Translations under genes and position numbers: made by a program
Shown: in pieces, positions 55,550 through 64,000 of the stretch
How the letters are laid out: each line of letters starts with the position of its first letter
How positions within the stretch are numbered: the stretch's first letter is position 1
NCBI GenBank assembly: GCA_019096155.1
Contig: JAHCVI010000003.1
Location: forward strand, 4,464,001-4,528,000
Direction of reading: 5' to 3'
Length of the DNA: 64,000 nucleotides
Source: Staphylotrichum longicolle
Taxonomy: Eukaryota; Ascomycota; Sordariomycetes; Sordariales; Chaetomiaceae
Notes under the pieces: generated by a model
The model's database searches: none
Told to the model about the DNA's origin: nothing
The model's input: the letters and a program-made list of their open reading frames with translations, nothing else

Positions 55550-57157
55550 ATGGCTCTCTCACGGTCTGCCAGCGGCCCGGGAGGGCTCAGCATCAACACA
55601 GGCTCGGCCAATCTCTTGTGAGTTTGCATGCCCTGAACAATTGCTGAAATCATTGAATCGCATCTAGCAGACGCAAAGACACAAACACAACAAAGCTGAC
55701 AACCCTCCCGCACAGTGGATCCAGCACAACCCAGACGCCCCCGGCAGGAGGTGGACTCTTTGGCACAGCACCTTCGCAGCCCGCCCAGACAGGTTCTTTG
55801 TTTGGCACGGCCGCCTCGCAGCCCCAGCAGACCGGCAGCCTCTTCGGCGCAACCACAACCCAGACTCCCGCCGCCGCCCAACCCCAGCAGACGGGTGGCC
55901 TGTTCGGCCAGACGACGGCAGCTGCCCAACCCCAGCAGACACAACAGACAGGAGGCTTGTTTGGGTCAACACCAGCGGCCCAGCAGCAACAGCCGGCGGC
56001 AGGAGGGCTGTTTGGAGGCGCAGCAACGACGGCGACACAGCCAGCACAGGCAGGGAGCCTCTTTGGCGGAGCGACACAGGCACAGCCGGCGCAGACGGGC
56101 GGACTGTTCGGTGGAGCGACTACGCAGCAGCAGCAGCAGCAGCCCCAGGCCACGGGAGGACTCTTTGGCGGGTCCACCGCGACTACCGGCGGCATGTTTG
56201 GTGCGAAGCCAGCGGCGACGACGGCGACGGGGGGCGGGCTCTTGTAAGTTTTCTTGGGCCGACGTCTCTGGCATGCTTGACGCTGACCACCACTCCCCTC
56301 CCAGCGGCGGCTTCGGCCAACCGGCAACACAACCCCAGCAGCAACAGCAGCAGCAGGCGCCAGCAGTCGGGCTCACCCTGGGCCAGTCGACGGCCGGCCA
56401 GCAACAGACGGTGCCCGGCGTGCGCATCGACCTCAGCAACATCAAGTCGACGACGCGCTTCAACGACCTGCAAGAGTCGCTCCAAAAAGAAATCGCCATG
56501 CTCGACGAGGCCATCCAAAAGTGCATCAAGGACAAGGACGCCGTCGACGCCTTCCTGCCCTCGCACGGCGAGCAGCTGGCCGCCATCCCGACCGACGTGA
56601 GCTTCGTGTCGCGCAAGTCGGAGGGCGCGCACAACGCGCTGGCGAGCGACATCCTCGCCATCGACCAGCTGCGCGAGCTGGTCAAGCAGGACGCCGACCA
56701 CGCCCGCCTGTCCTTCAAGGCCATCGACAACCTCAAGCTGCCGACGCAGTACCACCAGGCCGGGCTGTGGTCCAACCGCGGCCAGCAGGTCGGTGCCGGC
56801 GGGGGCGGGGCCGGCGCGGGCGGGGCGGCCGACGCCGAGAGCAACACGGACCTGATCAGCTTTTTCTCGAGGACGGCGGACGAGATGGACGACATGATGC
56901 GCAAGTTTGAGCGGAACCTGGGCGAGATCGAGGTCCACCTGCACGGCGTGCAGGGCAACATGCTGGAGCAGATGCAGCGGGTGGCGGCGCAGTCCAAGAG
57001 CGCCAGCCAGGGCGGCGTGGACGAGAGGGTGGTCGAGCTGGCCGCCGTGCTGCGCGACTTTGAGGAGAGCATCCTCAAGGTCGCGGGCGTCGTGGGCGGT
57101 GTCAAGGAAGGGGTGACCGAGCTGCAGCTGAAGGACTTTATGGGGCACGGCAGCTGA
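55550..57157 (+). CDS. nup49: GLFG nucleoporin, Nup49 type
   Basis: Exons 55550-55617, 55716-56243, 56305-57157 give 482 residues in frame. It starts 'MALSRSASGPGGLSINTGSA'. Residues about 25-210 are FG repeats: some ten units of the kind 'GGLFG', 'GSLFG', 'GGMFG' separated by Gln/Thr/Ala/Pro spacers. From about 225 the coiled-coil part begins: 'VRIDLSNIKSTTRFNDLQES', 'EIAMLDEAIQKCIKDKD', 'DLISFFSRTADEMDDMMRKF', 'HGVQGNMLEQMQRVAAQS'. This layout is Nup49 of the central-channel Nsp1-Nup57-Nup49 trimer, where FG repeats bind karyopherins and the coiled coils assemble the channel. Both introns fall within Leu-Phe codons of the FG repeats. Confidence 0.92.
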
Positions 57158-57382
57158 GTGTGTTGTTGTCGACGGGAGTAAATGGGAAATCGTTGTTGTA
57201 CAATATTGTAGGCACCAGAAGGAAAGGGTCGACAAAATACCCAAGCACCGTCGATTTTGTATCGAGTGCATCTCTTCAGAATACCAGGGTGAATCCAACC
57301 TGGACAAGGTATCTCTCGCCATCGCCTGGCTTATTTCCCCTTCCACATCTAAACTTTGCCAGACGCCAGAAAATGCCAACCC

Positions 57383-57437
<55 letters not shown>

Positions 57438-57448
57438 ACCGCCAGCCT
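57158..57448. other. Convergent 3' region of nup49 and rpc31
   Basis: About 290 bp containing both 3' UTRs and, near the rpc31 end, a 52-nt A run. No gene. Confidence 0.7.
57384..57435. repeat. 52-nt homopolymer A tract
   Basis: Uninterrupted A on the plus strand from 57384 to 57435. On the rpc31 strand it is T, beginning 13 nt after the TAG stop, so it would be a U tract in the rpc31 3' UTR. Confidence 0.97.
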
Positions 57449-58429
57449 CTAGAAATAATCCCCCCCATCATCCCCCCCTTCATCGTAGTCCTCGTCATCC
57501 TGGTTCCCATCAAAGTACGCCTCGGCATTGTAATCGTCCCCAGACTCGTCCTCGTACACGTCGTCCTCGTCGCCATTCCCATCCTCGTCCTCCTCCCCAT
57601 TCCCTTTCACCCAATCGTCGTCGTCCTCGCCGGACAGGAACGCCTCCCCTTCGCCGTCCTCCCCGCCCTTCTCCACCGTGCTCATAATCTGCAGCGCCTT
57701 GTCCAGGCTCCCACCGCCACCCACCTGGCCCCCCTGCTGCAGCTGGTGGGCCTGCCCGTCGGCGCCCAGAAACAGCTCCTCGGCGGTTTTGTACGACGTG
57801 ATGCTCGACAGCCCCAGCGTCTTGGGCCCCACGCGGCGCCGCTTGGCCGCCTGCCCGCCGGACTCGTCCTCCCCGTCGAGCGCGGCGTGCAGCTCGGGCG
57901 GGAAGAACTCCTTGGCGAAGGGGCGCGCGGCCAGGTCGGGCAGGGTGCGCGGCACCTTTTTGAACTTGTGCGAGTAGGTGGGCACGGCGGTAAAGGGGTC
58001 GACGGTGGCCTTGGTGGTCTGGCCGTAGCGCTTGTTGAGCTGGTCCTGACCGTAGGCGCGGGTCGTCGCGGCCGAGGCCGAGGTGGCGGCGGAGGGGGAC
58101 TGGGTCCAGGTGCGGGCTTGGGTGTAGAGCGGGCTGTCTTGGCACTGCTCGCGGAAGAGGAGGAAGAAGGATACTTGTTTTTCTTCTTTTTTCGTGAGTA
58201 CGGGGGCGGAGGGGATCGCGTAGGGCTGCGAAACGGGGGTGGGGGGTTAGTTTAGTTGGGAGGAGAAAGGGCCGAGGGGTTGACTGACTGGAAAGAGCTC
58301 TGACGGCTTCCCGTCGAGAACAATGTCCGAGTCCATGGCCCACGGCACGCTGTTCTGGGCGACGGCTCTCCTGCCGTTGGTTGGGGGCCCGCGCCCACCG
58401 CGGCCTCCTCGCCCGCCTCGCCCAGACAT
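57449..58429 (-). CDS. rpc31: RNA polymerase III subunit Rpc31 (RPC7 family)
   Basis: Exons 58429-58289 and 58225-57449 give 305 residues, frame clean. The N-terminus is Gly/Arg-rich ('MSGRGGRGGRGGRGPPTNGR'), then 'MDSDIVLDGKPSELFP' joined to 'PYAIPSAPVLTKKEEKQV'. The middle has 'FFLLFREQCQDSPLYT' and 'HKFKKVPRTLPDLAARPFAK', and the last 100 residues are extremely acidic ('LSGEDDDDWVKGNGEEDED'). This combination is typical of Rpc31/RPC7, a peripheral subunit of the Pol III-specific initiation subcomplex needed for tRNA and 5S rRNA transcription. It shares a 0.48 kb divergent promoter with hsm3. Confidence 0.85.
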
Positions 58430-58906
58430 TGCTGCTGAATTGGAATTGGGATTGGGTTGTGGTGCTGGTGTCACCGCATTGGTGTGTGGATGTGGATGCG
58501 ATAGTTGTCGAACGGTCCCGAAGCGTATGTCGAGTTGCGACTTGGCGGCGGAGATGTCGAGAGAAGTTGATGAGTCGAGCTTGGAGAAGTCAGAAGTTAA
58601 CGCCCGGGGACTGATGAACGATGAATGTCTCCAAATGCCGCCAAAAATTTAGCGGGGCATCAGCCTTGCATGGCCCACCAAGCGCACTCACTCACACCCT
58701 TGGCCGATCCCTGCTGCACCCCTGCACCCCACCACGACTGCTGCTGCCCCTCTGCCTTCCTTCCTCTTAACATCTGACGACTGCTTTGCTGCCTTGTGCT
58801 TGACTTACACTTAACCCATCAAAGAATCTCAATTTCTGCCGCTCATATTTGCTCCGGCTTGCCACCTTTCCCGTAATTTCATCGTCTGACATAGAGGCAA
58901 AACAAA
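58430..58906. promoter_or_regulatory. Divergent promoter region, rpc31 / hsm3
   Basis: 477 bp between the two start codons. Contains C/T-rich tracts on the plus strand ahead of hsm3. No specific site assigned. Confidence 0.6.
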
Positions 58907-60105
58907 ATGGAAAACGCACCCGTGACGGGGCTGGATGAGCTCGACAAGCACCTTGACGACCTGCTCCAGGATCCGGACCTGGCTGTGAACCCGAAGCTGT
59001 TTGACGATGTCGAGCTGCAACTGACTGGTAAGTATACCAAAGTAAAACCCCAGGAAATACCACAACGCTAACACTCCTACCAGAGACCAACATCCCACCT
59101 CTCATCCCCCACTTCCTTCCCCGCTTGACAGCTGTGCTCAAGCAGTACACCCAGGACCCGGCTGTCATCGTGGGCTTGACAATCAAGCTGCTGGGCCCCG
59201 TGTCCTTTGACCAAGTCTTGCAACTGGCCTCACCCGACGAGCTCGTCCAGGCCCTCGATTCGCCAGCCCCAGCCGCCAACCTCCTCGCCCTGGCCATCCT
59301 GCACAAGGCTGCCGCCCGCCCTCAGGATGTCACCACGCTCTGCAGCATCCCCCACCTCCTCGCGGCCTTCATCCGCCGCTGGCTTGCCGCACCACAAGTC
59401 GAGGTCGGCCAAAGGGGTGGCAAAGTCCTCGGCGACCTCCTCGACATCGACTGCGACCTGCCGCCCCCTCCACCCCCCACCCGGCCCGTCGACCCGCTCC
59501 ACACCAACATCTCACTACGCAAGGCGCCCGGCCAAGGCAGCCTCTGGCGCCTCCTCCTCACAGACGACACAATGTACGCCCTCCTCCTCTCCCTCGTCTC
59601 CGGCCGCCACCCGGACACGGCGTCCAGCCCCCACCAGCTCTCCCTCGCCCAGGGCCGCCTGCTGCGCATCCTCCCGCGCCTCGCCGCCATCAACTTCCGC
59701 GCCGTCGCCCACTCGCACCACACGCCCCCGGCCCCAGTTCACCTCACAAACGGCAGCGGCGACGACCAGTCCTCCAGCAACGGCAATACCACGCCGCCGC
59801 GCCCCGGCGAGGGCCTCCTGCAGTACGCCGCCCTGCACATGGTGCACAAGTCGGACGTGCTCATGCACCTCAGCCTGGTCGATTTCTTCGAGACGCTCGT
59901 CAGCCTGCTGCGCGTGACCGAGCCCTCGCCGCTCAAGGTCGAGACGCTGCGCGCGCTGCTCGCGCGGGCCACCACCGCGGACGAGGTGCTGAAGGAAGCC
60001 CTGCTGACGTTGCCGGACAGGACGGTAGACGAGGAGGCCGACGATTTGAGGAGCTGGTTGGGGGAGGTGATGCCGGGGGAGGCGGTGAGGTTGGCGGTGC
60101 GGTGA
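58907..60105 (+). CDS. hsm3: Hsm3-like (PSMD5/S5b family) proteasome base chaperone
   Basis: Exons 58907-59027 and 59084-60105 give 380 residues in frame. It begins 'MENAPVTGLDELDKHLDDLL', then 'IPPLIPHFLPRLTAVLKQY', 'AVIVGLTIKLLGPVSFDQVL', 'LLALAILHKAAARPQDVTTL', 'GSLWRLLLTDDTMYALLLSL' and 'VDFFETLVSLLRVTEPSPLK'. It is an all-helical armadillo/HEAT-like protein matching fungal proteins annotated as Hsm3 N- plus C-terminal domains. Hsm3 helps Rpt1-Rpt2 assemble into the 19S proteasome base and was first named for a mismatch-repair phenotype. A Pro-rich loop sits in the middle (poly-Pro near 59460). The assignment rests on overall pattern, not a catalytic motif. Confidence 0.78.
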
Positions 60106-60758
60106 GAGTGGGTTCGCAGTGAGGAATACTTTGATGTTGAAGCGGAGGGGTGTCATTAAGCTGTAGGTAGCAAGGCGTTATGTTGATGGAGTTTGAGATG
60201 CATGAAAATGCTGGCTCAGTTTGACCAATCTACACAATCAAGACCCTCGCTCGTTAATGGTGTAGAGTTTCTCCCTCGTGTTGAGTGCGCCCGCATGCAG
60301 GACGGTTGACCCCTTTTTCCTGCGCCAGCTGTCCCGCCGACGACGGAACGACCACTGGCTCTTGTCGAAATGAGAACCAGACAGGCTGCTGTGCACCAAA
60401 CCAGGGACATTGATGTCGACCCTTCAGACTACGCACAGAGTACCTGGTGGCAGCTTCACACAACTACGACGCAAATGGGCAGCTGTCGAAACGAAACGAC
60501 CACCAGCCCGGAAGCCGAGTGTCTCTCCCATTATCCCCCAACCGCCGGCCCTTCGCGGCCAACCCGCACACTGCCTGAGACAAAACTACCCCAAACACGA
60601 CGACGGTGACAACGAAACAAAGTGTACAATAATACATGGCCCGCTTAGGTAGGTAGGTATGGCCACGAAGGTCGACTTCTAACCCAACCCAAGAATCTAT
60701 AAGTTGGCAAAACCCGTCAAAAGTCAGTGCCCTCGAGAATTTTCCAAACAACGACGGC
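60106..60758. other. Convergent 3' region of hsm3 and sec7
   Basis: About 0.65 kb between two stop codons. No gene seen; 3' UTRs expected. Confidence 0.6.
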
Positions 60759-63700
60759 TCACGCCCTCCCCAAAAACTGCCTCGACGGGTCATCACTCAG
60801 GCTATCCATGCTCGGCGACGGCCGAACCGACGGCGCCACCGACGACGACAGCACGCTATTCCTTCTCTCCCCCCCGTGCTGCTCCCCCGCCGTCCCATTC
60901 CCTTGGCCACCACCAACAGAAGAAGAACCCATCCCCTCGATCCCCAGCCCCACCTCCCCGACCTTGCGCAGCACGAGCAGCAGCGCGGCCCGCAGCTCCT
61001 GGCCCAGGTCCTTGCCCAGCAGCTCCACGACGAGCGGGTAAAAGCTGGCAATGTGCGCCGTGAAGGCGTCGCGCGGGAACGCGGCATACCCCTCGAGCAC
61101 GTCGACCACGACCGGCCGCCACGCGACGATGTTGCGGTGCTGGCTCTCCTCGTCGAGCCCGCTGTACCCGCGGATGATGTCCTGGCACAGCGGCACCAGC
61201 GCGGCCTCGACGTCCTTCTTGCTCCCCTGCCGCTCGGGCGCCGTGTCGCCAAACATGCGGAACAGGATGGCGACGTACGTCGCGGCGCTGCCGCTCTCCT
61301 GCTTGAGCAGGTTCGGCGGCTGCTTCATGAACCCCTCGCGCCAGAGGCGCATGCGCAGGTCCTTGTCGGCGTTGAAGCGCTTGGCGAAGAGGAACGACTT
61401 TTTGAGCAGCGCCATGAGGCGGAGCAGTTCGGGGGACGGGATCTGCGCGTAGACGGCGTTGTTGCTGAAGAGCTCGTTGACCGTCTCGATCATGAGGAGC
61501 TGGAGCACGCAGCGAGAGATAATGCGGTTGAAGAAGCGCCGGCGGGCGGCCGTGACTACGACGGGTTGTTGCTGGAGCGCGTTGGCGGGCTTGAACTCTT
61601 CGAGCTGGGGCTGGTGTTGCTGGCCGGGGGTCTGCGGTTGCGGCGTGGCGGCCATGGCGGCTGGGTTGGCGGCTGCTGGCGCCGCGGCGCTGTCCGTGTC
61701 GCCATTGGTCGATTCCGGCGCGGGCGGGTGTCCATTGCTGTCGGTGCCGTTGATCTTGAGGGACTTCTCGTCGACCGGCGCGGTTTCCAAGGTCGGGCTC
61801 AGCGCACCGCCAAAGTCGAGCCCGCTCGGCGGAGGGGAAAGCGACGCGGTGGAGTTGATGGTCGTGGCCGAAAAGAGCTGATATGCCGTCGTCCGCTCAA
61901 ACAGCTCGCAAAAGGCACCGACGATCTTGGCCCAGTGCTCAGGGGTGAACTTGGTCACGTTCTGGAGGATGAGCTGCTGCAGGCAGTTGCTGCCTATCCG
62001 GGCAATGGTGTCGTTCTCCTGGCAGATGCAGAGCGCGAGAAGCTCGAGGAACCTGTCCAGCATGTACTCGAGAGCGTCAAAGTAATGGGTAAAGAGTGTG
62101 ATCATGTTGCGGAGCGCCTGGATCATGGTGGTGGACAGCCAGACCGAGAGCTCTTCGTGGTTCAGCGCGTTGGTCATCTCGGGCCGTGACCGGAGGACCA
62201 TGAAGATGGGGTACAGCTGCTGCCGCCAGAGGATATCCCAGAACTCCGAAGGGAAATCGCCGCCGTACCGCAGGAGCGTCTCGAAGAAGTAGTTGAGAGC
62301 GTTCGACCGCACCTCGAGGTCCTCTCCGGTCATGAGCACGTCGTGGAAGGCAAAGAGAACCGGGAACCAAAAGCCTTCCTCGACCGAAGTGCGACTCTGC
62401 TGTGTTGGCGACTTGACGTTCGCCTCGGACTGACCAGCGGGGGACTTGTGCGACAGCGGGCATTCGGGCGTCTTGAGCATTGTCGGGATGATCGACTTCA
62501 ACGTCTCCATGGCCTGCAGGCTCTTCTTCTGGAACCTCATGTTCTTGGAGAACTCGGTGAGGCAGACAATGAGATCGGTGAAGGCACCCTGCGAGATAAC
62601 GACGCCGAACCTGGTCTTGTAGACCTGTGTGACGTTCTCGAACGCCAGATTGACGATGCTCTCATACGGCTCCCTTGCCGCCACGGTAAAGACGCCAAAC
62701 ATGGTCCGCCAGCCGGACCGAATGTTTTCACCCCTGGCCTGGATCATCTGGATGAGGCAGCGGAGGATCATGTCCTTGACCGACACGTTGTTCGAATTCG
62801 ACATGACATGCTCAAACGGCTTGAGGAAGTCCTTCTGAAACTTGAACCCTGCCAGCTCCTCGATCTCCATGAAGCGCATCGACAGCTGACGGAGCGAATC
62901 CAGCGCGAAAAAGACAATGGCCGTGTTGGCGTGGCAGCCAACCTTGTTGAAGTGCTCTCCGAGAACATCCCAGATGTGGCTCCACTCGAACCTGACACGC
63001 GTCATGTTGTAGTAGCTGATCTCGACAATCTTCTGGAGACTGTATGTCCGGGGAGAGTCGTTGGACCCAGACACCCTGATCTCGTCCCAGCTCACTTCGG
63101 TCAGAGCCCGAGCAAAGTGGATGATGGCGTCCATCGAGAGATTGGCCGTGTTTGTGAATATCCTGTCGACGCTCCTGATGACCTCATCGGATCTACTTTC
63201 GAGTGCTATTTCCAGCGACACGCCTTGGGGACCCGTGTGTGCCCGTGGCCGGTTTCTCCTGGCCGAAGAGGTGGATTTGCGCGAGTCAGCGGTTTCTGTT
63301 CGATGCGGCGGTGGCACAAATCGTGCTCTGGAGACGTCGGGAACCGCGCTCTCGTCTACGCCTCCCGATATCAACTGGAGCCGATCCAACTGGCTGATGC
63401 ACAGAAGCACATCCTTCCACGACTCCTTGAGGTGGTTACCCTCTGTCTGAGCAAGCTCCAGCAACACCTTCAAGGCCTCGACATTCTTGGCCTGCATCTC
63501 CCTCGGGTTGTTGAGGTTGGCCGTATTCTTGAGCACCGAAATGAAGGCCTCTCGAGGGGTGGAGAGATCGAACAGGCAGGCGATCTTGGTTGCCAGCTTC
63601 ATGCCCTCCAAGCAAAGCTTGTTGACGTCAAGGTTGTGCGTCTTTTGGATGAGGCTCGAAAGCGCCGAAAAGAACGACATCCACGTTGCGTCGAACATGG

Positions 63701-64000
63701 GGCCGGCGTGCTTGAACGAGGTTGCCGAGATGAACCTGGCACCCGCATTGGCGGCGCTCTTTCGTTGGCTGCGGTACAGGTCGCGGAAGAGCTGTTCGGA
63801 CCGCAACGATATCTCTTCGGACTGCTGGACATAGGCTTCTCTCTGCAAATCGCGCCCGACGTTGGAAAACGCCTGTCCGAGCCCGGCGGCAAGCCCCGTT
63901 GCCTGAGCCTGAAGCAACCCAGAAGCCGCAGCCGCCTCTCGCTCGCTCTTCAAGATGATCTCGTTCTTTTGGATGTCCTCGTAGATGCCGATGAGGTACT
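60759..64000 (-). CDS. sec7: Sec7/BIG-type ARF guanine-nucleotide exchange factor, C-terminal part (5' end outside window)
   Basis: About 1080 residues, uninterrupted, running off the window at 64000. It starts inside the protein with 'YLIGIYEDIQKNEIILKSE', the segment just after the Sec7 catalytic domain in BIG proteins. Then come the HDS regions: 'MFDATWMSFFSALSSLIQKT', 'CLEGMKLATKIACLFDLSTP', 'VSWDEIRVSGSNDSPRTYSL', 'GCHANTAIVFFALDSLRQLS', 'RFMEIEELAGFKFQKDFLKP' and 'SNNVSVKDMILRCLIQMIQA', followed by 'GFWFPVLFAFHDVLMTGEDL' and an Ala/Pro/Gln-rich insert before the last helices. Sec7 activates ARF1 at the trans-Golgi; the HDS regions mediate autoinhibition and membrane recruitment. The catalytic domain itself lies outside. 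Confidence 0.95.
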   Translation of the reverse strand, partial: YLIGIYEDIQKNEIILKSEREAAAASGLLQAQATGLAAGLGQAFSNVGRDLQREAYVQQSEEISLRSEQLFRDLYRSQRKSAANAGARFISATSFKHAGPMFDATWMSFFSALSSLIQKTHNLDVNKLCLEGMKLATKIACLFDLSTPREAFISVLKNTANLNNPREMQAKNVEALKVLLELAQTEGNHLKESWKDVLLCISQLDRLQLISGGVDESAVPDVSRARFVPPPHRTETADSRKSTSSARRNRPRAHTGPQGVSLEIALESRSDEVIRSVDRIFTNTANLSMDAIIHFARALTEVSWDEIRVSGSNDSPRTYSLQKIVEISYYNMTRVRFEWSHIWDVLGEHFNKVGCHANTAIVFFALDSLRQLSMRFMEIEELAGFKFQKDFLKPFEHVMSNSNNVSVKDMILRCLIQMIQARGENIRSGWRTMFGVFTVAAREPYESIVNLAFENVTQVYKTRFGVVISQGAFTDLIVCLTEFSKNMRFQKKSLQAMETLKSIIPTMLKTPECPLSHKSPAGQSEANVKSPTQQSRTSVEEGFWFPVLFAFHDVLMTGEDLEVRSNALNYFFETLLRYGGDFPSEFWDILWRQQLYPIFMVLRSRPEMTNALNHEELSVWLSTTMIQALRNMITLFTHYFDALEYMLDRFLELLALCICQENDTIARIGSNCLQQLILQNVTKFTPEHWAKIVGAFCELFERTTAYQLFSATTINSTASLSPPPSGLDFGGALSPTLETAPVDEKSLKINGTDSNGHPPAPESTNGDTDSAAAPAAANPAAMAATPQPQTPGQQHQPQLEEFKPANALQQQPVVVTAARRRFFNRIISRCVLQLLMIETVNELFSNNAVYAQIPSPELLRLMALLKKSFLFAKRFNADKDLRMRLWREGFMKQPPNLLKQESGSAATYVAILFRMFGDTAPERQGSKKDVEAALVPLCQDIIRGYSGLDEESQHRNIVAWRPVVVDVLEGYAAFPRDAFTAHIASFYPLVVELLGKDLGQELRAALLLVLRKVGEVGLGIEGMGSSSVGGGQGNGTAGEQHGGERRNSVLSSSVAPSVRPSPSMDSLSDDPSRQFLGRA

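Noticed and set aside
57384..57435. Poly(A) tail of a retroposed gene copy
   Set aside because: The run lies between two normal intron-containing genes, and no intronless gene copy or target duplication adjoins it.

Overview
This is a 64 kb piece of a filamentous ascomycete genome (Pezizomycotina, most likely Sordariomycetes). The reasons are short introns of about 50-75 nt with GTRNGT / CTRAC / YAG signals in nearly every gene, GC-rich third codon positions, and fungus-specific families: a HET-domain protein, an esterase-NACHT-ankyrin NLR, fungal rhodopsin-like membrane protein, NmrA-like reductases, a GLFG nucleoporin, Fip1 and Hsm3. No species can be named from the sequence alone.

Layout. 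0-7 kb: the 3' end of an aldo-keto reductase, a broken NmrA/isoflavone-reductase-like gene, and a large four-exon NLR. 7-25 kb: a small secreted protein, a DUF1295 membrane protein, a HET protein with an in-frame 9-bp minisatellite, a secreted berberine-bridge-type flavoprotein, an auxin-efflux-type carrier, an unknown protein, an intact NmrA-like reductase, and a secreted protein built of exon-delimited modules. Two inverted copies of a 90-bp repeat flank the 18.6-22.2 kb stretch. 25-30.5 kb is repeat-rich and gene-poor: a scrambled pseudogene of a three-RRM protein (Nam8/Csx1 type), duplicated intron-like segments, and several minisatellites. 30.5-43.8 kb: an HD-phosphohydrolase-like gene, a vanillyl-alcohol-oxidase-type flavoenzyme, an unknown acidic protein, an alpha/beta hydrolase, a rhodopsin-like membrane protein, a stand-alone NIF3-like domain and a mucin-like secreted protein. 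43.8-50 kb holds almost no supportable gene. 50-53.5 kb: a disordered protein and an F-box/ankyrin protein. 53.7-64 kb is a compact housekeeping block: fip1 (mRNA polyadenylation), nup49 (nuclear pore), rpc31 (RNA polymerase III), hsm3 (proteasome base assembly) and sec7 (Golgi ARF-GEF, running off the window end).

The accessory part (0-50 kb) is rich in self/non-self recognition genes (NLR, HET), secreted proteins and flavoenzymes; nothing ties them into one pathway. Two general observations matter for any reader. First, at least nine conserved genes carry one or more 1-base indels, usually a missing base in a G or C run, in tight patches; whether these are assembly errors or decay decides how many genes are alive. 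Second, the most unusual structures are the modular secreted protein (22.6-24.3 kb), the scrambled RRM pseudogene (25.5-26.6 kb), the HET minisatellite, and the duplicated intron-like segments. Exon coordinates below come from reading splice signals by eye and checking frame continuity.
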